Source: Norana najaformis
Lineage: Eukaryota; Annelida; Clitellata; Crassiclitellata; Hormogastridae
NCBI GenBank assembly: GCA_964023275.1
Contig: OZ029915.1
Location: forward strand, 18,577,775 to 18,641,774
Direction: 5' to 3'
Length of the DNA: 64,000 nucleotides
Part shown: positions 22,070-33,489 of the stretch, in pieces
Numbering within the stretch: position 1 is the stretch's first letter
Layout: every line of letters starts with the position of its first letter
The notes under the pieces: generated by a model
The model's database searches: none
What the model saw: only the letters and a program-made list of their open reading frames with translations
What the model was told of the DNA's origin: nothing
Program-made: the position numbers and the translations under genes

Positions 22070-22960
22070 CGATCAAATCTGTGATCTAGCTTTACAGGAT
22101 TGCCAAATGCTCTTAGCTCAAGACTTAAGTAGTTCATTTTCTGAACACGAAGACAATTCATTTATTTAGAGTCTCCTTTGGGAAGATGTAGTGGTGTGCA
22201 GTCAAATAAGATATGACACTGCAATGTAAGGTATGTCAATGCATGACATTTTCCCAGTCTGTCAACTTTTGACAAATGCAGGTCTCTGATCAGGTCAAAC
22301 AATTCATTCTGCCTAATCTTGTGTGGCTCTGCAGAGGGTAAATCAGGAACAAAATCAGGATCTAAAGATGTTGAGGGTTCAGATAATTTTTCTCTGTCAT
22401 TTCATTTCTTCTGATTCTTCATCTTCGGATTCCAGTAAATCATCTGCTGGTGGTCCAGTTAAGAGAAATCCTTCTCCATGAGGCACTGGGTGAATTGCAG
22501 ACGGTATATCAGGGTAGCTGACAATCCATTTTTTCTTCTTGGAGATTCCCTGCTGAAGGGGTGGCATCATACAAAAATAGCAACCTGTCACGATATGGGT
22601 TGGCTCTCTCCATATCACAGGCACAGCAAAAGGTATGGAGAGACCTTTTCTATTTAACCAGTTCAGGAGGTTAGAAGTTCAAGCATTGCAGGAGTCCAAC
22701 TTTTATCTTGGTCTCCAGTCTTGCACCCAAAATAACAGTGATAAGCTTTCCTAATAACTGGAGAATGTTTCTGTGAGGAAAATGTCACTTCACTACTCCT
22801 GTAACAAAAGTTATCTACAATATTTACACAGTTTTGCAGCATTTTGAAATAACAAATGTTAACTGACCTAAAAACCTCATATGCAGCATTCAAAAGCTTG
22901 GCTCTGTCTGAATCATAAGCCAAGAAGAGGTCTAGAAAGATAACATAATGACTCAAAAGG
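22070..22960 (-). pseudogene. Decayed multi-copy mobile-element protein (WREP / CYFC / PSAIHPVPH type)
   Basis: In minus-strand order: YHCYFGCKTGDQDKSWTP (near 22700-22750), PFAVPVIWREPTHIVTGCYF (near 22560-22640), KKKKWIVSYPDIPSAIHPVP (near 22480-22540), an acidic linker, EPSTSLDPDFVPDLPSAEPH (near 22330-22380), and QNELFDLIRDLHLSKVD. This ordered set belongs to a highly repeated invertebrate protein type that I know as mobile-element-derived but cannot place in a superfamily. Frameshifts separate the blocks. The Cys pairs (GC..., CYFC) suggest a zinc-binding module. It lies in sense orientation in an intron. Confidence 0.75.
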
Positions 22961-24880
22961 CTGCCACCCTACCTCTTCCTCATAATAAAATTTACCCAAT
23001 ATTTTAAAAAATTCCCTTTGTTAAGTGAAACTTTCTGTATCATTAAAACAAGAGTTAAAATCATTTCTAGCTGTCTTATTCTTATTCAGCACATTAATCT
23101 GGTTCATAGGCAAGTAATCAACACTTACAAAACACACCGTCACAGCATCTTAAATGTAATGTCATGTAATACATTATCTAGCACCTCTTCAATATATCTG
23201 CTCAGAAGCACCAACTGCAGCACAATCCCAACATTTCAAATTAGCATGACTCACAAAATGAAGATTTCAGACACAGCCGTAGCTGATCAATTCATCTGAA
23301 TCTCATAAGATAGTCATAAGTTAAACCATCTCTTGCCGTCATGATGATGTAGTTGTTGTAGGTTGTTGTTAATTGCGTTGTTGAATGTTTTGCTGTATAT
23401 GTTGACAGAGTTGTCACTGTTGTTGTCGCTACATTTTATTGGCAGAGCAAGGATCCTGTTTCTGTCTAGGCCAGTGTGCACTTGTGTCTGTGTGGGCTAC
23501 CAAAATGAGTACAACTCTAAACTAGTATCAAACAGGCTATGCTAAAAAAGAATAGAGAAGATGTCAGAGAGCCTAAACGGTCCTGTAGGAAAAATACCAA
23601 TATGGGGAGGCCAGATGGACTGAAATGATGCTGCAGAAAAAGGCAAAACCTTGTTGCGCAGATCCTGTTTCAAAGATTGCCCAAGTTGCTAAATGCTTTT
23701 CACCTGATCAATTAGTTGGTCACATGCACAGTTTTGTGTGTTCTGAATGGCATTTGGACGCTTGTTATCGAAGCCAATTGCGCCACCATTGGACCTTGAG
23801 GGGTTACAGGTTGTTTACACTCTTCACATTGTCAAATTGCAGTTGGAAAAGCAGGGTTCTCATGCATTCTCAACTGTGGAGGTTCTACAATCAACTGGCC
23901 GGCTGCTGAAGAATGTCCTCTTTACAGGCTTGATGGTCGAGGGATGCACAGACACTTCATCTTCTACCATCTGCAAGGGCAGCTGGAAAGCCACTTGGTC
24001 AGGTTGTCAGGAGCTGCGAGTATCACCACCAGTCGTTGCTCCTCTTCTTCAACACTATGTGGTCCAGGCTGTCAACTGTCAGCTCTGGATGGGAATCTAT
24101 CAGTTGGGCTCCGCATGTTTGTGGGAGTCTGCCGTTGGTGAAGCTTCTAATTATCCGAGCACTTTTTTCTCATTGACAGTTTATGTTCTTGCTGACTTTA
24201 AGTAACATCATTTAGGTTAGCATAGGCAGTGCTTTCGTGAAGTACTTTAAAGATGCAGTGTTGTTTATATACACACATACATACAAATGTCATAAACACT
24301 TCAGCTCCAACTGTTAATCTGCTCTCCTTGCTTGTTTCTGGAACTCTTGACTCAAATTGGCCCTTCTTTGTCTAAATCTCCTTCATCTTTGGTTATATGC
24401 ACAGATGACTAAAAGCTTTGGATATCCTGACTCATCAGACCCTCAAGAAATGTCACAATATTCCATGACCTTGTAGAATACAAACACTAGAGCACCCAAC
24501 CAATGCTCAATGCAGTGTGAACATCCCAAAGCCAGGGAATAGGGACGACTACAGTTTTCAATTTAATAAAAGTGCTGGAAACAGGAAAATGATTCAAATT
24601 AAACATACATTTGTATAACTTACAGCCACAGCCACAACAAAGGCTTATTATGTGGGAATATCACAACACTGAAGCCTTTCATTATGGAGTTTGTTGTCCC
24701 AAAGTATCATGTTAAAATGGGAAATTACTGATGAGCCACAAAAAAACTAAAAAGAAAGGTTGTTGAACTAACTGCAAAACTGGATGTTCTTGTGCTTTGG
24801 CCAAAAGAGCCACCATCTGGTTTCAATCAGGAATAGTATGGCTGATGAGGGCCTAACAACAATGACCATTACTTTACATT
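22960..24880. other. Intron sequence, with one unexplained open frame at 23747-24205
   Basis: Mostly unremarkable. At 23625-24205 on the plus strand GC content rises, and two overlapping frames stay open for 94 and 152 codons (the latter includes VEVLQSTGRLLKNVLFTGL). I recognise neither, and no splice sites or neighbours support them. Confidence 0.35.
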
Positions 24881-24939
24881 TAAAATTCATTACACCAACT
24901 GTTTAACATACCATCATCTGCTACAAATGAAGTTCTCAC

Positions 24940-25003
24940 CTGCTGCTTGATGAAAGACGATAACTGTTCACATATTTCTTGCAACCTTTTTAACACCCCC
25001 TTA
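24940..25003 (-). CDS. Candidate exon, probably of the deoxyribosyltransferase-like gene
   Basis: A 64-base interval with a strong donor (CAGCAG|gtgaga) and a weak acceptor (gcatag|T). It encodes KGVLKRLQEICEQLSSFIKQ followed by Q, an amphipathic helix-like segment. Its first base completes the phase-2 codon left by the exon at 31058-31119. It ends in phase 0, whereas the next confident exon (15592) needs phase 2, so at least one more exon would be required between them and I did not find it. It may be a chance open stretch. Confidence 0.35.
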
Positions 25004-25359
25004 CTATGCTCTTGGACAAACAGGTTTGTGTTAGTTCTGGTCAACACCAGGTTTAGTTCTGGTTTCATCGCACGCATGTGTTGTTTATGTACAATGACTT
25101 TGAATAATTTTATTCCTTTGGCTAATGTTAAACCGTTGAAACCAGTTTTCCATGCTATTAACATGATACAGAAAGGACACAAAAGCAAATAGTTTGAAAC
25201 TAGGAAAGGTAGAGTAAACCAATTATATCAAAACAGCATAGAAAACATTAAAAATGTTCAAGAAATACAACCAGCAGCCAACAACATAATCAGACATGAT
25301 TTTAAGAAGCCTAAAGACCAGCGGATATTAGATGAAGTGCTAGAAATGCTGGAGCTATT

Positions 25360-25660
25360 GTTATTAATTTTATTCAGTCTTCTGGTATTACTTCATCTTG
25401 TTTAACTTTTTAGGAAGGGTATGCACAGCTTTAACAACTGTTTCTCCTCCTTGAAGTATTTCCATCCATACCTGGTGCCTTATCCTTCTTAATTTTGTTG
25501 TTAGCATCTTTTACATCTTCTTGTAGAATGTTGAACATTGGTTCTTTTGTTGTGTGTTGCTTATGGGCATCTCTGCAAGAACTGTCCGGACATTATGTAT
25601 ACTGATGTTTAGTAGTTGTTTGAAGCGTTCGTTCTGTAATTCCTGTATGTGTGCATTATA
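25360..25660 (-). pseudogene. Degenerate RTE-like fragment
   Basis: Minus-strand translations, with stops, resemble the linker before the RTE reverse transcriptase (a decayed 'EILLEEVKKAI..LKNNKAPG.DG' and 'VPEDW' step). Only the order of short matches supports it. Confidence 0.4.
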
Positions 25661-25959
25661 TTATCTAAAACTTCTTTAGGTTCTTTATAATAATGCAAAG
25701 GGCAGCAATCAATAGCACTCCAAAACAAAATCACAATTTGGTCAATTCCAAGGGTCAGTCCAATGAGACAGCCTACGGAGGATAAGCATGCTGAATCAAA
25801 AATGTCTTAAGTCGAGAATGAATCATATATAATAATAATTTTTTGTTTATTCGTAACAATAAAATATATAGTGAAAGACATTTTAAAAATTTACTAACAC
25901 AGACAAAATATCATTAAGTACGTTATTCAAGTGTCCACAGAGTTTATATTAAAAGAGTC

Positions 25960-26220
25960 ACTTTTAAATAAAGTTCAGCTCATCAGGCTCAGATGGAGGT
26001 TTCAAAAAGAAAGATGTAACTTTCTTCTGTGTTTGGCTTTTGACTCTAGTTTTCCTCACAAAATTGATCATATGATGTAACTGTAACATTTTTAATACAA
26101 TCTGCCTCATTTTTTTCCATACAAAGCCCCAGAGCTTCAGCATCTTTTTCAGCATGCAAATTATCTACCATTTAAAAATAATGGTCATCATCATTGCATC
26201 ATCATTGTGGTCAACATCAT
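25960..26220 (-). pseudogene. Possible pogo/Tigger-type transposase C-terminus
   Basis: The minus-strand frame ends VTSFFLKPPSEPDEL, after a Lys/Gln-rich segment and an acidic Asp-rich run. Tigger/jerky-type transposases often end in an acidic region followed by 'SFF.P'. No catalytic residues are visible, so the call is tentative. Confidence 0.25.
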
Positions 26221-26224
26221 CAGT

Positions 26225-27835
26225 TAGCCCTCTAATCTTTCTTCTGCAATCTCTAGTCACCAGTCAAAACCGTGTTAGCTAGTCTGATCAAGCTATTAAG
26301 CAGGGTGTGCCAACAACAGTCTTTTGTTCCTAATCTTTCTATGTCAATGATCCGAAACTGAAATTTGATAGCTGTTTCTGTTGGCTTGGCAAATTCTGTA
26401 ATGTCATTTAGGTCAGGGCTAAAGTCCCATCTGTATCAGCTTACTTGACCTTCGTGGCCTGTCTTCCAGTATCAGGATATCTTGTGTCCTGACTAGTACT
26501 GTCCATGGGAATGTGATTTTGGAATGATATAATTCTGTGGTTTCGCTTTCAAGTACCATCAATTCATGGAAGCCATGTGCATTACGATAATGGCACTGTA
26601 GAAGTTTCCAGATTCAACTAGTTTAGAACAGTCAGCAAGCTAAACTCAGATGACTCTGATTCACGTGGTTTAAATAAGACTCAACATGTCTGACCTTCAA
26701 GATGATACCAAGTTTGAGATGTCACCAAAAGTGCATCTTATCATCAGCAATCAGCAGTTTTGTTACTGCTTTAATGTAGGCCTACGGTTGATGGTTACTT
26801 ACTTTGCACTGTTTAAAATAAACCCAGAACTTCTGTCTAATAGGCAGATGTAATGTAACAAAGCAGAGACTCAACTATCAGTTTACTAAGTCATGATGTC
26901 AAGTACGTATGCATGTCACTTTGAATGTCAACTTCCATTTTAGGAGGTTTTACAATGATTACACAAATGCGCAGGATATATTGCTAACAAAAATGGCTAA
27001 ATTTACTTTGATTTTTCTACATGCAGAATGCAGCTTCACAGTTCTACATGTAAAGCAGCACATGGTGTGGCAGCCCGTATTCAACCAATCTGATAATTTG
27101 CTTATGTCCATTGTCGTTGTACTTGCATTAGTTCATGTTTTGGTTTCTTCCAGTCTTTAAAGTAGTTAGCAACTTTAATACTAATAATCATACACGATGA
27201 TAGACTGACAGCAGACAAACAGGTCTAGAGAGAAACTACTACACAAAGTTGTAGGCTTTCACCAATCATGGGCCTAAGATATAAAGTCATCCAGCAGTGA
27301 AATCAACTGACTGAATTAAACAACAGATATTGAATAGACATACAAGTGTCACTGTCACTGATCCCATAGACGAGTGTCCTAGGATGAAAAGTAGTATTAT
27401 ATAATCTTAATCTACTAGCAGTTAGCAAGTTAGTACTGGCAGTCCCTTACTCTGTCAGAATCAAATGCTATAATTTGTATTCATGAATACAGTACATTCA
27501 AAGTTCCACATGCCAAGTAAACAGAAGGTATTATTATTATACTGACACAGAACCAGTCAGCTATGGCATGCTAAACCTCATTGCTTAAAACTAGTCCTAC
27601 CAATGTGCTGAAGATAGCAGCTGCATGCCTATTACTTTATGTAGGTCGAATGCCATTATGAAAGGAGTAAGTTGTTACGGTGTATTCAAAATGACATGAT
27701 AATTTGAAACGCATAACAGCACACTGCAGTTAAGGTTTTATGACTTAACTATCCTTACTATAATACTGTAAACTTATTTCCAGCTATACATATTCTACTC
27801 ACGGTGGTAGGCTATCATAGTCAGTACTGTGAATT
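26225..27835. other. Intron sequence, nothing recognised
   Basis: Unique AT-rich DNA. The plus-strand frame at 26909-27160 has no recognisable motif. Confidence 0.4.
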
Positions 27836-27844
27836 TTTCAACCT

Positions 27845-28050
27845 GTTTGAAACGCTGAGTCTCGGGACTTGCCAACTAGATATCACCAGGCCAGACTCAG
27901 ACAAGACCCAAGACATCCTGCCCAAGACCAAGATGAGATTGAGATGTTGGCCAATCTGTCTGAGATGAGACCAAGATGGGATGTTAGGTACATCTTGCAC
28001 CCATTCTGAGACTGAGATGTCAAAACCAAGACTGCATTCCTGGAACTAGA
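27845..28050. repeat. Low-complexity 'agacc/gagac' repeat
   Basis: Short degenerate words such as ccaagaccaagatgagattg recur for about 200 bp. Similar words (tctcggtcttgga, gtctaggtcttgg) occur inverted at 42145-42205. It may be the end of a hAT-type MITE, but no boundaries were found. Confidence 0.4.
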
Positions 28051-28829
28051 TCCCTGTAATAATTTGAACTACTGTATTTGAAATAGGGACCAATTCGACA
28101 GTGTTTTAAGCTCAAATATGACAATAACAGAAGTCCAAATTTTTGGAACAGAGAGATTTACCGATAGCTAGTGGACACTTAACAGAGAAGCATCAAATGT
28201 ACTTGCATGGCCAGCTTGACCAGCAAAATGAAAGACAAACTGATGTATGTCTTGTCTTACAAAGTTTCTTTACTTTAATTTAATTAGTATGCAGTCATAA
28301 CATCACGAGAAAATATTAAATTTGTGGGCAGTCAGTAACAACATCATTGTCACTGTTAGCTGATGAATGATCGTTGAGCATACTTAATTAATCTATGTGC
28401 AAATGACAATTAAGTACACTCAAAGCTCTGATATTCCAAAATGATGCAACCAGTCCAAAATCTGGCTGTTCAAGGAGTTGCTTCAAGTATAGGCTGCAAT
28501 TGCACTTTCCATCTAGGTTCTAGTTTTCATGCATCCATATGTAGGGGTTAACTGAGTGCTGTCTAAAGGTCAAGAAGTCATCATCTCACAGGAAAAGAAA
28601 ACAATAAATGACAATGCAGGGTTTGATTTGAGAAAAATAAAATGTCACAGCCAAATTTCAGCTGTGACTATCTTCACTGAAATCAACCTTTAAAAAAGCC
28701 TTGGCATGGGGTCACTGATTTCTGAGTCAGGGTCAAAACTGACCACCGTATTATGGTTACAGTGTCTTTCTTACCCCACAACATTCACATGTAGCAGTGT
28801 AACTAGTACATAGCTATTGCTTCAAATTA

Positions 28830-28915
28830 CCATCAGTGCTTGGTTGGTTTTGATGCACCATCTGTTGCACCTTTGGCACCAGCACATTGAAGTAATTAAT
28901 TAATAATAATGTTAC
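28830..28915 (+). repeat. LINE 3'-terminal fragment
   Basis: The word ggttttgatgcaccatctgt followed by a TAA-rich tail matches the shared 3' end seen at 29155-29300 (inverted), 41965-42085, 49780-49860 and 62510-62605. Confidence 0.5.
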
Positions 28916-29109
28916 ATAAATTACTGATTAAATCAGTGTTCAAATAATGCATAACTTTCAAGAGTCAGATTAATCTGGTGTAACCTTAAAAATGATTCCT
29001 GGTAGCTAACCCAAAATTAGGTCCATGTATTATGCATCTAAACAAATAACATTGCATCTCTTAAGTACCCCAAAAAACACTGTGCTCATTAGGCTAAGTT
29101 GCACCATAT

Positions 29110-29900
29110 GGTGCAATCTGCCTTAAAAATAAATAAATAATAATAATAATAATAATAATAATATAATAATAATAATAATAAAACTTCTAATGTGCCAGTG
29201 TCTAATGCATAAGGCATCAACCAATGGCACATCAAAGACAAGCCACAATCAGGTCAACATCCAGAAGGTCAGTCCACAAGACAGAGACGCAGCCTATGAC
29301 TGAAAAACAATTTGAAAAAAGTAAACTTTCAGTTGAGAAAGAAATGACAGAAGTGACTGAGTAGAATGAACAGACACAGAGACGGAGTTCCAAAATTTAG
29401 GTCTAGCAACCAAAAAAGCCTGTTTACCCAGAACAGTTCTAGTCAAGGTATGACAAGAGAAAGACAAACAGATGACCTTGCAGAATAATGGTAAGTCTGG
29501 GGAATAAGAACTGATTTTAAGTGTTGTGATTGGCCAGATTTCAATGTTTTATAAACTGTAAGTCCCAGTTTGAAACAATTGGCCAGATTTCAATGTTTTA
29601 TAAACTGTAAGTCCCAGTTTGAAACAAGCCTTTGCTGAATAGGAAGCTAATGCAAAGATTTAAGCACAGGGGTTATATGCTCATATTTGAAGTATTTGTT
29701 ATGGTTCTAGCCAAGGAGTTCTGAACTCTTTGAGTTTCTGCATGTTTGATTTTGCGATACAAACAAGAATTGAGTTACAGAAGTCAAGGCAACTGGAAAC
29801 CAATGTGTTTGCCAAGGATATTCTAGTAGACAGGTGGACAATTCACCTAATTCTGCATATGTCACGAATATACATGTACGATGATTGACAAATACCATTT
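29110..29900 (-). pseudogene. L2/CR1-like LINE 3' portion with (TAA)n tail
   Basis: The minus strand reads the C-terminal palm/thumb region (QTCRNSKSSELLG, YFKYEHITPVLKSLH, RLVSNWDLQFI) with stops. It ends at the conserved 3' terminus, then a (TAA)n array at 29138-29182. The same family occurs on the plus strand near 61950-62600. It contains the exact 49-bp duplication at 29529-29626. Confidence 0.75.
29529..29626. repeat. Exact 49-bp tandem duplication
   Basis: 29529-29577 is repeated base for base as 29578-29626 inside the LINE remnant, so it postdates the element's decay. Confidence 0.97.
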
Positions 29901-30086
29901 ACATAGTTCGTAAGAGACATAATAGAATCAAAACAACACCCAAGTCACGAGCAGCATCAGTCAACTCAATAAATTTTCATCTTATTTACAGAAAAACTTT
30001 CAAAATATATGATGCTGTATGCATAAATGATGTTATCTTGATATTGTTAGATGTTTGGCAGTTCCACAGAATATTTCATCATATGT

Positions 30087-30235
30087 AATGTAAGAAACAC
30101 TTATATAGCGCTCTTCAAGTACCTCTCAAAAGCGCCAATGACACGGCTATCCTACCAACCTAAACAAGTGCGTTTTCAAGTTAACAGAGAATGAACGTTG
30201 AGTTAAACTGTACTTTGACAGACCACCAATTAACA
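30087..30235 (-). repeat. LINE 3' end (same family as 42213-42870)
   Basis: The sequence from gaaacacttatatagcgctc to gagttaaactgta matches 42228-42340 closely, including the (ATTAC)n-type 3' tail. It is a short 5'-truncated copy. Confidence 0.8.
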
Positions 30236-30419
30236 CAAAATTTTGTTCATACAATCACTTTAATTATGATATAGAAATGTTTGTAAACTATATTTTTAAT
30301 AAAAAGGCACACGATCCTACAATTGTCCTGAACCTAGGTTCTTGCAACAAACCAGTATCAGAAGAACGCAAGAATCTAGGAGGGCGATACTTAAATATGT
30401 TGAATTTATATTTTTAAAA

Positions 30420-30830
30420 GTGATCACATTGGTTTCACAGTTTGATATTGATATGTTAAGGTAACAAGTCTGCTAATGTCACCCATAACTGCAACTCGCG
30501 ATGCCAAAAAACGACCATATTTGACGCTCTGTAAACTCTTTAAAACAAAAACCCCATTGGGATTTTTGGAACACTTACCAACTGATCTATACTCTATCAG
30601 AAAATGCAATAAGAAAATAACATTTTTATGACCCTTTTTGGGAATATATTTTTTTCTTTGACCCTCCCCTTTCTGACAGGCATTGGTTGAGTTGAGCTGG
30701 AATGACACCAAAGCATTCTCTCAGAAAAGATGTTGGAATGGTGTCAAGGAGAGAGCAAATCTTTAATTTATGTGTAAGTCGTATGTTATGAAGTCGTAAA
30801 GTAGCATAGCAAAGTCGCACCTAAATAAAT
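30420..30830 (-). pseudogene. LINE reverse transcriptase fragment
   Basis: The minus strand reads LLDTIPTSFLRECFGVIPAQ, the 'DPIPT..LKE' step at the start of the L2-type reverse transcriptase domain, also seen near 39000. The remainder is decayed. Confidence 0.65.
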
Positions 30831-31057
30831 TGGTTAAATTGACTTAAATCTGACTGAAACGCTGCAAACCACTACATTAATTTTAGCCAATAACAAAACT
30901 GCATAAATCCACGGATATCTGCAACAGTCTTATGCCCTAAATCGTGCTTTTTAGCATATAAAGAAATGTGTGAATGTAAAAGTAAAGAACTAGGTTATAA
31001 AGCAACGACGTGTAAGGAAAATACTTGAACACGCAAAACTTTCCCAAGAAGTCTTAC

Positions 31058-31119
31058 CCCGTGACCTCTCCATAAACGGTCGAAGGTGGCGAGTGAAGCG
31101 TCAAATCCTCTTCGGACAT
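31058..31119 (-). CDS. Probable first coding exon of the deoxyribosyltransferase-like gene
   Basis: On the minus strand an ATG at 31119 opens 20 codons beginning MSEEDLTLHSPPSTVYGEVT. They end in phase 2 at a good donor (GG|gtaaga). The exon lies in a CpG-rich patch. The next confident exon, at 15592-15483, begins with one base that completes a phase-2 codon, so the two could join directly, or through the candidate exon at 24940-25003 plus one not found. The link to the downstream gene rests on strand, phase and the lack of any other minus-strand gene between them. An acidic, Ser/Pro-rich start is common in first exons. It could instead belong to a separate gene. Confidence 0.55.
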
Positions 31120-31551
31120 TTTAGTTTCTTGTTTTCCTAGGTGATCAGCTGCTTCTTAACTGGCCTAACTTCACAATTCGCATTTCGACTGTCGATTTGT
31201 CATGGTACCCAATCGATCACACAAAAGCCGTTTGACCATGAATAACCACCGTGAATTGGCAATTTTCAACCCCACAGCAGATACCGTGCAACCGAAACCA
31301 AGCAACTCATCAAAATCCGGTTCGATTTAAACATTCATAATGCACATTTACCCTATTATCGCTCAGGCGAAAAAGTGGGACGGAAGGAGGGACAATCCGC
31401 CTCTTCTGAACAGGCTTATGAATCGGAATGACTACATGCGACTATTCACGTACTCGGCGTTGATTTGTCCGTCCGCCAGCACCGGCCTGTCAAAAATAAA
31501 CCCGTCTCTTTGGGAACATCACAGACGCCAAAGCAGTTCTTATTGCAGCAC

Positions 31552-31640
31552 TATGAGTCAGTATTTGTCCAAGGCCTTTCATTCGTTGGAGGGCCTGGCC
31601 CTGCGCGAATTGACGCAGGAAAGGCTGCCAGCGCCTCTGC
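31552..31640 (+). CDS. Possible first exon of a divergent plus-strand gene
   Basis: An open frame in the CpG-rich patch contains an ATG at 31552, MSQYLSKAFHSLEGLALREL, continuing to LPAPLHFK. A donor-like site (CAAAG|gtagat) would end it in phase 1, which matches the candidate exon at 34737-34837. A stronger donor (TACAG|gtgagg, about 31669) would end it in phase 2 and break that match. The frame also stays open upstream to 31340. I recognise no family. It could be leader sequence without a product. Confidence 0.25.
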
Positions 31641-32319
31641 ATTTCAAAGGTAGATCAGCGTACAGGTGAGGTTAATTGATTTCACCTGGCCAGCTGTTCT
31701 GCCAAAGCCTCTGCTGGGTATTCAGAGGTTACCTCGCATTTATAGTCAGAAGCAAGTCAGTTGAGCAAGACGTTGTGGCGGCTACTTAAAACTCGATCGC
31801 TACAAGAAAATCAATTTTTGCTTTTCCTAATTAGACCGTATATGTCTTCAGTCTGCTCCACAGCTAACTGATTGATTACGATCAAAGCCTTCCAAGCTGT
31901 AGGCCTAGGTGTTTTGAAGCATAGCTCACACGATCACCTGCGGTGAACCCGGCCACAAGACTATAAATGTAGGTTTTGCGAATAGGCCTGATATAATTTT
32001 ATTTAATTAATATATAAGAATAATAGCTTGTAAAAAGTTCGTTTAGTTTTAGTTCGTTTCTTATATTTTAACGATTTTTATTTTAATTCAATTTAAAATA
32101 AATAAGTCCGTATTTGAATTACAACATCCCTTGCCAAGGTCCAATAATTAATTGCTGGCATCGTTGATCAAAGGAACGTGGGCAGCTATTTTAGGCCTAC
32201 AGCCTAAGTTTACGGCGCCTATGTAGCAATCCAACGCTAGTATTAATGGTTTCCCTACGTGCGGAAGGCCATGGTAAACGGTCTTTCGCACGATAATTAT
32301 ATAACCTATTAGATAGTGC

Positions 32320-32468
32320 CAGTGGCGTAGCTAGCCTTCCGAGGGTCCTTGTGCAAACTGAACTTTGGCTATTTTACTTTACGTAATTGAGCAAACGGGC
32401 CTTGGCCCCTTGGGGCCCCTGGCCTCTTGTGCTTTGCACAACCTGCACAATCTACTGCAACGCCTCTG
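32320..32468. mobile_element. hAT-type MITE, 149 bp, with perfect 8-bp target duplication
   Basis: It begins CAGTGGCGTAGCTAGC and its inverted right end reads CAGAGGCGTTGC. The 8-bp duplication GATAGTGC flanks it at 32312-32319 and 32469-32476. A second copy lies at 54383-54548. Eight-base duplications with CAGTGGCGTAGC-type ends fit non-autonomous hAT elements. No coding capacity. Confidence 0.9.
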
Positions 32469-32769
32469 GATAGTGCAGAAGTCAAAAAATTGTCGTCTGA
32501 GCCGCACTATAAGACACAGACGTAGAGAAATAGGTTGAATACAGGCTGCCACACCATGCACTGCTTTACACATTGAACTGTGAAGCTACGTTCTGCATGT
32601 AGAAAAGGCAAGTAAATTTAGCCATTTTTGTTAGCAATATATCCTGTGCATTCGTGTACTGGGTGATGAACAGCATACTGTATACAGAAATCAGAGCTCG
32701 TATTTGGGGTAAGTTACAATATACATACATACATATATATATATATATTCACATGAGAGGACGTCCAAA

Positions 32770-33480
32770 AAAGACTAATCAGTGTGCTCCCAAGCCACAG
32801 GCAAAACAATCACTGTCTGGTGCCAGGCAAGCTCCGTTGATCCAAAATGGCTCGGGCCCAAACCTTTGCATGAACGTGAGATGGTCTAAACCATAATAGT
32901 GGAAAAAGAAGAGTCTGTGCAGAACTCAGAGAAGTCCCATCTGTGATTAATAAATAAAGATTCGTGTACATGAGGTAATGCAAAGGAAGCTTACCCAACT
33001 GGGCCTGTTAGAAAACAATTTTGTCTAGAGGCAGACTGGTCAGTGCTCTCCTGGTAAAATCATCACCAAAGCGTTGGCTGTCCAATTAAGAAATTAGTTC
33101 ACAAGGATCTGATTTTAGGGTTTGGGCCCATTCTGTTGTGAGGTTGAGGGACAGACTGATTCTAGATAGCGAGAAGAGACTGTGCAAAACTCGGGTAAGG
33201 ACATGTTTGTAGGGCTGTATAAAACCGAGGGGTAGTGTTAGGAAGTTTACCCCACATGTGCCGTTTGAAAAACTGGTCAGTGTGCTCTCAAGTCACAGCC
33301 AAAATTTTCACTGTACGATTCAGAAGCTGGCTCACAAGGATCCGATTTCAGAGTACGGGCCGCAAGGTTGACAGGTTGGACTGATTCTAGACAGCAAGAA
33401 GGTAAAATGTTGTGTGAAACTCAGGGAAAGACACACCCACATTACCCCTTGCCAAAATCCTGACAGTGGGAACATACAAT
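32770..33480. repeat. Diverged tandem repeat, three units of about 235-260 bp
   Basis: Three successive units start near 32779, 33039 and 33273 with 'tcagtg(tg)ctc' and share a 'ggatctgattt...gggcc' block, 'gactgattctaga(t/c)ag', and 'gtgcaaaactcgggtaagg'-like ends. The units are clearly related but diverged, so the array is old. Confidence 0.75.
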
Positions 33481-33489
33481 GGGAGGATA

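Larger units (their letters stand above)
31030..31770. promoter_or_regulatory. CpG-rich promoter-like patch at the head of the deoxyribosyltransferase-like gene
   Basis: GC and CpG content rise clearly here against AT-rich flanks. The minus-strand start codon at 31119 lies inside. The patch extends well to the plus side of that ATG, so a bidirectional promoter is possible. No TATA box is evident in either direction. Confidence 0.45.

Noticed and set aside
32654..32896. Plus-strand frame near 32.7 kb, including a possible 21-base microexon (about 32690-32710)
   Set aside because: The donor (GGG|gtaagt) is good but the acceptor is weak. The frame then runs through a TA/TACA microsatellite into the tandem repeat.
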